From assembly GCF_014171575.1 (NCBI RefSeq), contig NZ_CP050453.1, forward strand, positions 62,001 to 126,000: 64,000 bases of DNA, read 5' to 3'. Position numbers and translations under genes: made by a program. Source of the DNA: Microbacterium sp. Se63.02b. Lineage in GTDB: Bacteria > Actinomycetota > Actinomycetes > Actinomycetales > Microbacteriaceae. Of this stretch, positions 1-9,252 are shown one piece after another. How positions within the stretch are numbered: position 1 is the first letter of the stretch; each line of letters opens with the position of its first letter. The notes under the pieces are model-generated. The model saw nothing but the letters and a program-made list of their open reading frames with translations. It made no database searches and was not told the DNA's origin.

Positions 1-2218
1 CTACCTCATCGCCCGCTTCGCGCCGATCTTCGCGTTCAGCGCGACCTGGCGTCCGATCGTCATCACCCTGGGCATCCTCACGATGCTGCTCGGCGGCATC
101 CAGGCGCTGCGCGAGACCGACCTCAAGCGCGTGCTGGCGTTCGGCACCGTGAGCCAGCTCGGGTTCTTCGCCGTCGTCGTCGGCTACGGCACCCAGGCGA
201 CCGCCCTCGCAGGACTCGCGCTGGTCATCGGTCACGCGCTGTTCAAGTCGGCCCTGTTCCTCATCGTCGGCGTGATCGACCGTCAGCTGTCCACGCGTGA
301 CATCACGGAGCTCTCGGGTGTCGGGCGGCAGGCTCCCGTCATGGCGACGGCGGCATTCATCTCGGTCGCCTCGATGGTCGGTATCGCGCCCACCATCGGT
401 TTCGTCGCCAAGGAGTCCACACTCACCGCGCTCCTCGACGACGCCCTCGGTGGCTCGCCCTGGGGCCTCGTCGCCCTCATCGGGGTCGTCCTCGGGTCTA
501 TGCTCACTGCGGCATATGGAGTGCGATTCCTGTGGGGAGCGTTCTGGAAGAAGCGGGACGAGCAGGGCCGGCAAGTGCCGGACACGGCGTGGCCCGACCC
601 CCGGTCGGCTTCCTCTCGGCGCCGATCATCCTCGCCGGGGTCACACTCGCCGCCGGCATCGGGGCTCCTGCGCTCGACATCGCGCTCCAGGGCTACGCGG
701 TCACCGCGACCCCGGACTCGACCGCGCGGGCGAGGCCGTCGAAGGGCCGGGGCACCTCGCGCTCTGGCACGGCTTCGAGCCGGCCCTCGGCATCTCGATC
801 CTGTCGATCCTGCTCGGCATCGGACTGTTCCTCCTCACCCGCAAGACCGGATGGGATCGTAAGGCGCGCGTGCTGCGATTCACCGCAGCAGACGTGTACT
901 ACTTCGTCGTGCGCGGCGTCGACCGCCTCTCGGTCCTCAGCACCACGTTGACCCAGCGAGGTTCGCTGCCGGTCTACGTCGGCACGATCTTCGTGGTGTT
1001 CGTCGCCGCCGAGGTCACGGCTCTGATCGCCAGCGACATCGACCGCTACAACCTCTCGGCCTGGCACACCCCCGCGCAGATCGTGGTGGCGCCCATCATG
1101 GCCATCGCCGGTGTCTTCGCGGTCCGTGCGCAGAAGCGCTACACGGGGGTCGTGCTCGTCTCGGTCACGGGACTCGGGATGGTGGTGCTGTTCGCGACGA
1201 GCGGCGCCCCCGACCTCGCGCTCACGCAGATCCTGGTCGAGACCGTCACCATGGTCACGTTCGCGCTCGTCCTTCGTCGGCTCCCCGCCCGCATGGGCGA
1301 GCACAACGCTTCCGTCGGGCGGGTCCCCCGTGCGCTCCTGGCCATCGGCGTGGGAGTGACCATGGCCTTCGTCGCGGTCGTCGCGACCCAGTCCCGCGTC
1401 GCAGACCCGATCTCGGAGGCGTTCCCAAGCTCGCGTATGAGATCGGTCATGGCAAGAACGTCGTCAACGTGGCGCTCGTCGACCTGCGTGGCTGGGACAC
1501 GATGGGCGAGCTCTCGGTGCTCGTGCTCGCAGCGACCGGCGTGGCTTCCCTCGTCTTCGTGACGCATCGCGCCGACCTGCTCGCGGCGACGAAGAACCTG
1601 CCGCGGGCGACCCGCAAGGCCGCGCGCAGCAGACCGCTCGTCGAGACCACCGAGGGCATCCGGTTCCAGACCACCGAGAACGAGAGCAGCCCGCGCGCGT
1701 GGCTCGTCGGCGGACAGAAGATGAAGCCGGAGAACAGGTCGATCCTGCTCGAGGTGATCGTCCGCATCCTGTTCCACACGATCATCGTGGTGTCGATCTT
1801 TCTGCTGTTCTCGGGCCACAACCTTCCCGGTGGCGGCTTCGCGGGCGGACTCGTCGCCGGCATGGCACTCGTGATGCGCTACATCGCGGGCGGTCGCTGG
1901 GAGTTGGGCGCTGCGGCCCCGACCGACGCCGGCCGACTGCTCGGCGCAGGGCTCATCCTCGCCGTCGGCACCGCCGTCGTCCCGCTCTTCTTCGGCCTCG
2001 CACCGCTCACGAGCACGTTCTGGGAGTGGGAGATCCCCGGCATCGGGCATATGGAGTTCGTCACGTCGACCATCTTCGACATCGGCGTGTACCTCGTCGT
2101 GATCGGGTTGGTGCTCGATGTGCTGCGCAGCCTCGGAGCCGAGGTCGACAGACAGGCCGCTCTGCGCACGACCCCGGGGCCGGAAGGCTTCCTCTCACGG
2201 GGCGGGAGGAGCAGCTGA
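1..2218 (+). CDS. mrpA: Mrp/Mnh Na+/H+ antiporter subunit A with fused MrpB domain (5' partial, three frameshifts)
   Basis: This is the large subunit of a Mrp-type secondary cation/proton antiporter in the cytoplasmic membrane. The start lies before the window. The first part carries the proton-pump-type signature LRETDLKRVLAFGTVSQLG and HALFKSALFL, related to complex I NuoL. The last ~170 residues, from about 1729, are an MrpB domain (FSGHNLPGGGFAGGLVAG), so no separate mrpB is expected. The reading frame changes three times, near 600 (C5 where C6 fits), near 725-730 and near 1425 (C3 where C4 fits). Each is a one-base loss after which the family sequence continues, so sequencing error is likelier than a pseudogene. 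Its stop overlaps the mrpC start (TGATG). Confidence 0.9.
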
Positions 2219-2813
2219 TGGATGTCTCTCTCACCCTGATCGTCATCATGGCCATCCTCTTCGCGTGCGGCGTGTACGCGATGCTGGAGCGCAGCCTGAC
2301 CCGTGTGCTGATCGGCTTCCTGCTGCTGGGCAACGCCACGAACCTGCTGCTCCTGATCGTCATGGGCGTACCGGGGAACGCGCCGTTCTTCGGCACGGAG
2401 GGCGAGATGAGCGACCCGCTCCCGCAGGCGCTCACCCTGACCGCGATCGTGATCACGTTCGCCGTGTCGGCGTTCCTCCTCGCGCTCATCTACCGCTCCT
2501 GGCAGCTCGGTCAGGCCGACACGGTCGAGGACGACGAGGCCGACATCGCGCTCCGCGAGCGCACCGACGCCGACGAAGACGTCATGGACGACGAGTCCGA
2601 GACCGACGACGACGAGGCGACCACCGACTTCGTCGGCGTGCAGACGGCGCCGATCACCGTGCTGCACATGCGCGACCACCCCGCCATCCACGACGACGCG
2701 CCCTTCGACGCACCGACCGGGTGGGGTGCCGAACCCTCATCGCGGCCGGACGACGAGGAGTCGACCCCCACGAACCACACGACCGCGACGAGAACGAGGA
2801 GGGCAGGCCATGA
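2218..2813 (+). CDS. mrpC: Mrp antiporter subunit C with long acidic C-terminal tail (one frameshift)
   Basis: Small membrane subunit of the Mrp antiporter, NuoK-like. The first ~100 residues hold three membrane segments (start MDVSLTLIVIMAILFACGVY). After about residue 103 comes an acidic, probably cytoplasmic tail rich in Asp/Glu, making the protein about 199 residues, against roughly 115 for classical MrpC. As printed, the frame runs on into mrpD and creates a false MrpC-MrpD fusion. One extra C in the C5 run near 2765-2769 restores a natural end (HEPHDRDENEEGRP) at a TGA that overlaps the mrpD ATG at 2810 in the usual ATGA arrangement. That overlap is the main reason for choosing this end. 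Confidence 0.85.
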
Positions 2814-4359
2814 CCGCCCTCGTCCCCTCCTCCTCGTCACTGCCGCTGCTCGGCGCGGCGGTCACGCTCGTGTTCGGGCGCAACGCCAGGCTCCAGGTCG
2901 TCGTCACCGTGGCCACTCGCCCGCGGTCTCGGTGATCGCCGCCGTGCTCCTGGTCGTCGTCGATTCCGGGGCGCCCCTCGCGGTGTCGGTCGGCGGCTGG
3001 CCCGTGCCGTTCGGCATCGTGCTGTACGTCGACAGGCTCGCCGCGCTGCTGGTGCTCATCTCCAGCATCGTGCTGTTGGCGGTGCTGCTCTTCTCGATCG
3101 GCCAGGGAGCGGCGGACGGTACGGACGAGACCCCCATCTCGATCTTCAACCCGTCGTACCTGATCCTCGCGGCCGGCATCTTCAACGCCTTCATCGCCGG
3201 CGACCTCTTCAACCTCTATGTCGGGTTCGAGATCCTGCTCGTCGCCTCCTACGTGCTGATCACGCTCGGCAGCACGGAGTCACGCATCCGCACCGGCGCG
3301 GTCTACATCGTCGTCTCGCTGGTGTCGTCGATCCTGTTCCTCGCCTCGATCGCGATGATCTACGGCGCGCTGGGCACGGTCAACATGGCTCAGATCGCCG
3401 AGCGCATGTCCGAGCTCCCGCAGGAGACGCAGCTGGTGCTGCACCTGATGCTCGTGGTCGCCTTCGGCATCAAGGCCGCCATCTTCCCGGTGTCCTTCTG
3501 GCTGCCGGACTCGTACCCGACAGCTCCGGCCCCGGTCACCGCGGTGTTCGCCGGCTTGCTGACGAAGGTGGGCGTGTATGCGCTGATCCGCACCGAGACG
3601 CAGCTCTTCGCCTCGAACAGCATCGACACGCTGATGCTGATCATCGCGCTCGCGACCATGATCGTCGGCGTGCTCGGTGCGGTGGCGCAGGCAGAGCTCA
3701 AACGAATCCTGTCGTTCACGCTCGTCAGCCACGTCGGCTACATGATCTTCGGGCTCGCGATAGCGACACCCGCCGCCATCGGCGCCACGGTGTACTACAT
3801 CGTGCACCACATCGTCGTGCAGACCACGCTGTTCCTGGCCGTCGGGCTCGTGGAACGCCGAGCGGGAAGCACCTCCATCCTGCGCGTCAAGGGGCTGCTG
3901 AAGGTCGCGCCCGTCATCGCCGTGCTGTACTTCGTCCCGGCGATCAACCTCGGCGGCCTGCCGCCCTTCTCGGGATTCATCGGCAAGTTCGCGCTGTTCG
4001 AGGCCGCGGCGTCGGTGGGGACGCCGATCATGATCGTGCTGATCTTCGGTGGCATCATCACGTCACTGCTGACGCTGTACGCCCTGATGCGCGCCTGGAA
4101 CCTCGCCTTCTGGCGTGAGGAGGAGGACTCCTCCGAGACCGAGGGTCGCATCTCCTACCTGGGCAACGCTCCCGCCGCCGACGAGCAGCAGGAACGTCGT
4201 CGCATTCCGAAGATCATGACGCTCGCGACCGGGGGCATGGTCGCGGTGACTCTGGCTCTGACGGTCTTCGCCGGCCCCCTGTACGCCCTCTGCGACCGGA
4301 TCGGCGCCGGTCTTCTGCAGCCCGTGAGCCTCGTACAGCTGGAAGACGAGGTGGGCTGA
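2810..4359 (+). CDS. mrpD: Mrp antiporter subunit D (one frameshift)
   Basis: Large polytopic antiporter subunit of the NuoL/M/N type, which with MrpA is thought to carry the proton path. The protein starts at the ATG at 2810 (MTALVPSSSSLPLLGAAVTL). A one-base loss near 2917-2925 moves the frame, and the rest reads cleanly to 4359. Signatures include FNLYVGFEILLVASYV, FPVSFWLPDSYPTAPAPVTA, GLLTKVGVYALIRT and AELKRILSFTLVSHVGYM, with about 14 hydrophobic segments. Repaired length is near 515 residues, normal for MrpD. The stop overlaps mrpE (TGATG). Confidence 0.88.
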
Positions 4360-4949
4360 TGGCGCGCGACACCCGACGTCACCTCTGGCGCGACATCCGT
4401 GTGCAGCTGCCGTTCCTCGCGTGGCTGGTGGTGCTCTGGATGCTGCTGTGGGCGCAGTTCACGGTGCTGTCGTTCCTCACCGGTCTCGTCGTGGCGATCT
4501 TCGTCACCCGCGTCTTCCGCCTGCCGACCGTCGCCCTCTCCGGGCGCATCAACCTCTGGTACGCTGCGCTCTTCGTCGTGCAGTTCCTGTTCGCCGTGCT
4601 CAGCGGTGCCCTCTCGGTGACGGTGCAGGTGTTCGACTTCCGCCGTCAGCCCGGTACGGCGATCATCGCGGTGCCGCTGCGATACGCGGATGACCTCGTG
4701 ATGACGCACGTCGCCGTCGTGTCCTCGCTCATCCCCGGCTCGCTGGTGGTCGAGACCGACCGGGATCGACGCATCCTCTACCTGCACGTGATCGGCGTCA
4801 GAAACCTCGAAGACGTGGAGAAGCAACGCGCAGGAGTCTTGCGCTGGGAGCAGCGGGTCGTGCGTGCGCTCGGCGACCCCGCTCAGTACCGTGCTCTCAA
4901 AGCCGACGAGCGCGCCGGCCTCGGACTGACGAAGGGTGGCGCCCGATGA
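4359..4949 (+). CDS. mrpE: Mrp antiporter subunit E
   Basis: MrpE/MnhE membrane subunit, 196 residues, needed for assembly or activity of the Mrp complex in characterised systems. Hydrophobic N-terminal segments (LPFLAWLVVLWMLLWAQFTV and LWYAALFVVQFLFAVLSGAL) are followed by a soluble domain with the family features TAIIAVPLRYADDLVMTHVA and SLIPGSLVVE. The start overlaps the mrpD stop and the stop overlaps the mrpF start, so translation is likely coupled. No frame problem is seen. Confidence 0.93.
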   Translation: MARDTRRHLWRDIRVQLPFLAWLVVLWMLLWAQFTVLSFLTGLVVAIFVTRVFRLPTVALSGRINLWYAALFVVQFLFAVLSGALSVTVQVFDFRRQPGTAIIAVPLRYADDLVMTHVAVVSSLIPGSLVVETDRDRRILYLHVIGVRNLEDVEKQRAGVLRWEQRVVRALGDPAQYRALKADERAGLGLTKGGAR

Positions 4950-5215
4950 ACATCCTGCTGCTGCTGATCATGGTGGTGTTCGGCATCGCCGCGGTTCTCG
5001 CGCTGATACGCATCGTTCGGGGACCGTCGATCCTCGACCGGGCCGTGGCGTCCGACGTGCTCCTCACCGAAGTGATGTGCGTGATCGGAGCCGAGATGGC
5101 GATCAACGGTCACACCCGGAACATCCCCGTGCTCCTGATCATCGCGGCCATCGGGGTGTTCGGGTCGATCGCCGTCGCCCGGTTCGTCGCGAGAAGGGAC
5201 AACACGACACCATGA
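4946..5215 (+). CDS. mrpF: Mrp antiporter subunit F
   Basis: Small MrpF/MnhF subunit, 89 residues, with three predicted membrane helices and the typical RIVRGPSILDRAVASDVLL stretch between helices 1 and 2. Established work links MrpF to cation or bile-salt transport by the complex. ATGA overlaps join it to mrpE upstream and mrpG downstream. Confidence 0.93.
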   Translation: MNILLLLIMVVFGIAAVLALIRIVRGPSILDRAVASDVLLTEVMCVIGAEMAINGHTRNIPVLLIIAAIGVFGSIAVARFVARRDNTTP

Positions 5216-5601
5216 ACGTGTTCGGTCTCATGATCCCGGATGCCGTCGTCGATGTGGCGGTCCTGATCCTCATCCTGCTCGGCGCGCTGCTGTGCCTGTC
5301 GGCCGCGGTCGGCCTGCTGCACTTCCGCGACGTCCCCTCGCGGCTGCACGCTGCCACCAAGCCCCAGGTGCTCGGGCTGCTCCTCATCTGCATCGCCATC
5401 GCGCTGTCGCAGCGCTCGATCGGGGGCATCCTCGTCGGATTCGTGCTGGTCGCCCCTGTCGTGCTGATGCAGTTCGCCACGGCTCCGCTCTCGGCGCACA
5501 TGGTCGGGCGGCAGGCCTATCGCAACGGGACCATCGAGCAGCGCGGGCTCGTGGTCGACGAGCTGGCCGAGTCGAAGCAGACCCCTCCCGCCGCCGGCTG
5601 A
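5212..5601 (+). CDS. mrpG: Mrp antiporter subunit G
   Basis: Last gene of the antiporter operon, 129 residues. Three hydrophobic segments flank the family motif LLHFRDVPSRLHAATKPQ, as in MrpG/MnhG proteins. The start was placed at 5212 because it gives the ATGA overlap with mrpF and because the frame upstream of it is only the mrpF shadow. The complete A(B)-C-D-E-F-G set implies a functional pH and Na+ homeostasis system. Confidence 0.92.
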   Translation: MNVFGLMIPDAVVDVAVLILILLGALLCLSAAVGLLHFRDVPSRLHAATKPQVLGLLLICIAIALSQRSIGGILVGFVLVAPVVLMQFATAPLSAHMVGRQAYRNGTIEQRGLVVDELAESKQTPPAAG

Positions 5602-5665
5602 TCCGACGAGATGGCCTGATCCCGCGAGCCGCCCGCGAGCCGTCCGTGAGGAGGGTCCGCGGGCG

Positions 5666-6427
5666 TCAGAGGCGGGCGGCGAACTCGTGGATCAGTCGCG
5701 CCGCGGGCTCGGAGTCGCTGATGAGCGTGCCGTGCCCGTGGTCGGGGATGACCTCGAGGTCAGCGCCAGGGATGGCGTCGAGGATCTCCTGACACCAGCT
5801 CATCGGCGCGAGCGGGTCGCTCTCGCCGCGCAGCACGAGTACCGGGCAGTCGATGCGCACGAAGGCGTCCTCGGGCTCGTGCACGATCGTCGCGCGCATC
5901 TTGCGGATGAGGTGCGGTCCACCGCGGAGGTACTCCCTGGCTCCGCGCCAGATCACCAGAGGCCGCTCTCCGACCAGGTCGGTCAGCAGATACCGCGCCT
6001 GTGCGCCGATGTTCCGTGCCGCCTTGTTCACGGTCGGGCCCGCCAGCACGACCCCTTCGACGAGAGACGGGTGCCGGGCTGCGAGCTCCGCGGCGATCTG
6101 ACTCCCCATCGAGTGCCCGATCACGATGACCGGCCCTGCATGCACGTGCTTCAGATAGGCCGCGACGAGGTCGGCGTGCCGCTCCATCGTGAGTGTCTTC
6201 TCCGGCTCAGGCGCTTCGCCGAAGCCGGGCAGATCGACGGCGATCACGCGCCCTTCGAGCCGTTGCACGATGTCGAGGTAGACGCTGCGACCCATGCCAA
6301 TGCCGTGCAGCAGCAGATACGTGTGCGGGCCTTCACCGAAGGTCTCGGCGATCAGGGTCGCCCCGCCGTGCTCGTACTCCAGGAGCGTGGCGATGGTCCC
6401 CTTCGGGGCGAGGTAGCTGGATGGCAC
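5666..6427 (-). CDS. alpha/beta-hydrolase fold protein
   Basis: A 253-residue alpha/beta hydrolase, probably cytoplasmic because no signal peptide is seen. The oxyanion region LLLHGIGMG, the nucleophile elbow GHSMGS (Ser), the acid region LRGESDPLAP (Asp) and the late His in PDHGHGTL give a complete catalytic triad. The substrate cannot be told; esterase, lipase-like or C-C hydrolase activity is possible. Translation appears to start at GTG at 6427. It converges on the mrp operon and is followed on the same strand by nothing closer than mrpG. Confidence 0.85.
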   Translation of the reverse strand: MPSSYLAPKGTIATLLEYEHGGATLIAETFGEGPHTYLLLHGIGMGRSVYLDIVQRLEGRVIAVDLPGFGEAPEPEKTLTMERHADLVAAYLKHVHAGPVIVIGHSMGSQIAAELAARHPSLVEGVVLAGPTVNKAARNIGAQARYLLTDLVGERPLVIWRGAREYLRGGPHLIRKMRATIVHEPEDAFVRIDCPVLVLRGESDPLAPMSWCQEILDAIPGADLEVIPDHGHGTLISDSEPAARLIHEFAARL

Positions 6428-6463
6428 GCATCCACGTTATCCGAGGAAGCTCCGCTTCTCGTG

Positions 6464-9124
6464 TCAGTCGCCGGGGGCCAGCACGAGGGTGTCGACGGTC
6501 GCGGCCTGCACGGCCTTCTCCGAGTATGCCCAGGGCTTCTGGAGTCCGGCCGCCCAGTCGGCAGTCTGGTCGGTGTAGTGCTCGTGGAAGGCGTGGCCGG
6601 ACGCGCCGGTGAGGTGGTTCCACGTCGAGGCGTCGAAGTCTGCCAGGTCGATGACCATGCGCATCGAGGGCACCGTGGTCGTGGCGTACGAGACCCCGAG
6701 CTCCCACCCTGTGGCATTCACGACCGATGCTCCACCGCCGACCGGGTACGGGCCGCGGTTGAAGAGGGCTTCGATGGGGGCGATGCCGGATGAGCCGAGC
6801 GTGTCACTCGTGAGGGTGATGGCGTGGAGGTCGCCCCAGTTCCACCGCGCGACCACGTCTCCCTGCAGCGCCGAGAGCTCGTCGTAGGCTTCCTCCGCCG
6901 ACAGCGTCAGCATGGCCTCCATGCCGTCGACCTCGAGAGTCGGGTTGCTCCACAGCGGGTCCGAGGGGTCGTCGAGCATGGCTCCGACCACGGTGAACAG
7001 GCGTCCCTGTCCGTCGATCGGCAGAGGCTGCTCGCGCTCGGCGAAGATGTTCTGCACGAGGGTGGACCACAGCACGTTCGCGTACGCCGCAGCGGGCGAG
7101 CTCGCCGAGTTCTGCGCATCCCATGACCGCAGGAGTTCGACGGCCTCCGTGGGTCCCGCGCCGGACACGTCGATGTCGCCCATGGCGGCGGCGAGCTGGG
7201 TGCCGATCCACATCTCCTCGTCCATCTGGATGTCGCGCATGTCCTGCGCGGTCAATGGGGCTGCGGCCGCTCGCCGTTCGATGAGGTCGGTGATGCGGGC
7301 TGCACGGTACCCGTAGTCCCAGTCGCGGGAGAGGAAGTAGGAGTAGTCGTCGGTCACGATCGCGTTGTTCGCGGTGACGATGTACCCCGACCTCGGGTTG
7401 TACGACACGGGGAGTTCCTCGAACGGGATGAAGCCCGTCCAGTCGTAGCTGCTGTCCCACCCCGGCTGCGGCATCCATCCGTCGCCGGCTCCGCGGATCG
7501 GCAGGCGGCCGGGGGTCTGGTAGCCGATGTTGCCCTCGGTGTCGGCGTAGATGAGGTTCTGCGCCGGGACGTCGAAGAGCGACGCGGCGTAGCGGAAGTC
7601 CTCGAAGTCCTGTGCCGTCGACAAGGCGAAGATCGCGGTGGCTGTCGTGCCGGGGTCGAGCGCCGTCCAGCGCAGGCTGACCGCGGTCTCGGCGTCGCCG
7701 TCGGGATCGGGCAGGGTCGCGGGAGCCCCGGTCGCCTCTTCCAGTGCGGGGCCAGGATCCTCGGCGATCGCGGTGAAGTCGTCCGTGAGGCCGGAGATGA
7801 TGGGCCCGTGCACGGTCGAGCGGATCGTGAGGTCGATGTCGTCGCCGCCTGCGACCTTGATCGTCTCGGTGCGCGTCTCGAGGGGGACGAGGGCGCCGTC
7901 TCGCCAGTACTCGTCGCCGACGACGCGTTCGACGTACAGGTCGGTGACGTCGGTGGTGAGGTTCGTGAAGCCCCAGGCGACGTGCTGGTTGTGCCCGATC
8001 ACGATGCCGGGGAGCCCGGAGAACGAGAACCCGCCGACGTCGAACGGGCAGTCCTCGTCCACGGTCGAGCACTTCAGTTGCACCTGGTACCAGACCGAGG
8101 GCAGCGAGGCGCCGAGGTGCGGGTCGTTCGCGAGCAGCGGCATGCCGCTCTCGGTCAGGTCCCCGGAGACCACCCAGGAGTTCGAGCCGATACCCTCCCC
8201 GATGTCGCCGACGAGTTCGCTCGCCGCCTCGATGACGCCAGAGGTCTGGGTCCATTCCACGGTCGTCGTCGCCTGCTGGATCTCTCCGTCGTCCGCCGAG
8301 GAGGTGTACGCGGCGGGCTCCGCGTCGGTGTCGAGGGCCGGCACGGTCGAGATCTTCGGGACGATCACCGGGTTCTCGTCGAACGGATAGTCGGGGTAGA
8401 GCTTGGCGAGCACAGCCGCGGTGTCGACGTCGACGTCGACGTCGTCGCCGTCGCCAAGCTCAGCGGCGAGGAGCGATCGCTCGGTCTCGTCTTCGATGTT
8501 CCCTCGCAGGTCCCAGGCCATCGCCTTCAGCCATGCCACCGAGTCGGCGGGCTCCCAGGGCTCGGGGGCGTACTCCGGATTCTGTATGCCGAGTACCGCA
8601 TATTCCAGCGAGAGCTCTGCACCGGAACGGCTGGCGAGGTAGGCGTTGACGCCGTCGGCGTAGGCCTCGTAGTACCCGCGGGTGGTCTCGTCCATCGCCT
8701 CGACCTCGGCTTCGGCGACGGCGCGCCAACCGAGGGTGCGGAGGAAGGCATCCGTCGCCGCCTGCGACTCGCCGAACATCTCCGCGACGCGGCCGGCTGT
8801 GACGTGACGGCGGAAGTCCATCTCGAAGAACCGGTCCTGGGCGTGCACGAACCCCTCGGCATAGAACAGGTCGTCGGTGGAGTCGGCGGTGATCGTGGGG
8901 ATGCCGCGGTCGTCCCGCTGCACGGTGACCTCGGCCTGGAGCCCGTCGAGCTCCAGCGTTCCCGCGGTCTGCGGGAACGAGCGCTGGATCGTCCAGGTGA
9001 CGAAGAAGGCTGCCGCGACGGCGATCACGATGATCCCCGCGACGACCAGGAACGCGATGCGTCCGATGCGGACGCCCAGGGAACGGCGCGAGGGTACGGC
9101 AGACGCCGTCGAATCGGTCATCAT
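6464..9124 (-). CDS. penicillin acylase family protein (Ntn hydrolase), membrane anchored
   Basis: An 886-residue member of the penicillin amidase family, N-terminal nucleophile hydrolases that cleave amide bonds, including beta-lactams, N-acyl amino acids and acyl homoserine lactones. Residues ~19-47 form a single hydrophobic helix after a basic stretch, so the enzyme is probably anchored facing outside. The alpha-chain region has FYAEGFVHAQDRFFEMDF. The autoprocessing site and nucleophile Ser lie in GIGSNSWVVSG at about residue 315, and the beta chain has LLANDPHLG and GHNQHVAWGFTN. The length matches full-size acylases and no break is seen. The natural substrate is unknown. Confidence 0.9.
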   Translation of the reverse strand: MMTDSTASAVPSRRSLGVRIGRIAFLVVAGIIVIAVAAAFFVTWTIQRSFPQTAGTLELDGLQAEVTVQRDDRGIPTITADSTDDLFYAEGFVHAQDRFFEMDFRRHVTAGRVAEMFGESQAATDAFLRTLGWRAVAEAEVEAMDETTRGYYEAYADGVNAYLASRSGAELSLEYAVLGIQNPEYAPEPWEPADSVAWLKAMAWDLRGNIEDETERSLLAAELGDGDDVDVDVDTAAVLAKLYPDYPFDENPVIVPKISTVPALDTDAEPAAYTSSADDGEIQQATTTVEWTQTSGVIEAASELVGDIGEGIGSNSWVVSGDLTESGMPLLANDPHLGASLPSVWYQVQLKCSTVDEDCPFDVGGFSFSGLPGIVIGHNQHVAWGFTNLTTDVTDLYVERVVGDEYWRDGALVPLETRTETIKVAGGDDIDLTIRSTVHGPIISGLTDDFTAIAEDPGPALEEATGAPATLPDPDGDAETAVSLRWTALDPGTTATAIFALSTAQDFEDFRYAASLFDVPAQNLIYADTEGNIGYQTPGRLPIRGAGDGWMPQPGWDSSYDWTGFIPFEELPVSYNPRSGYIVTANNAIVTDDYSYFLSRDWDYGYRAARITDLIERRAAAAPLTAQDMRDIQMDEEMWIGTQLAAAMGDIDVSGAGPTEAVELLRSWDAQNSASSPAAAYANVLWSTLVQNIFAEREQPLPIDGQGRLFTVVGAMLDDPSDPLWSNPTLEVDGMEAMLTLSAEEAYDELSALQGDVVARWNWGDLHAITLTSDTLGSSGIAPIEALFNRGPYPVGGGASVVNATGWELGVSYATTTVPSMRMVIDLADFDASTWNHLTGASGHAFHEHYTDQTADWAAGLQKPWAYSEKAVQAATVDTLVLAPGD

Positions 9125-9212
9125 CGTCGAGAACTCTTTCGGGTAGACAGGTGGAACTCAGTCCCACCGAGCCCCAGTGCGCGTGTCAGGGGCGCGCCTT
9201 CGCATCATATCC

Positions 9213-9248
9213 CCCTGCCCGCCGCGGAGTGTTCCACGGCGGGCAGGG
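9213..9248 (-). terminator. perfect 12-bp hairpin after the YhgE gene
   Basis: CCCTGCCCGCCG at 9213-9224 pairs exactly with CGGCGGGCAGGG at 9237-9248 around a 12-nt loop. It starts 5 bp past the stop of the YhgE gene read on the minus strand. A T run is lacking, so factor-assisted termination or 3'-end protection is as likely as classic intrinsic termination. Confidence 0.6.
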
Positions 9249-9252
9249 ACGG

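Noticed and set aside
1699..4359. 886-codon open frame apparently fusing MrpC and MrpD
   Set aside because: It arises from two one-base losses (near 2768 and 2920). Restoring them gives separate mrpC and mrpD genes with an ATGA overlap, as in all related operons.
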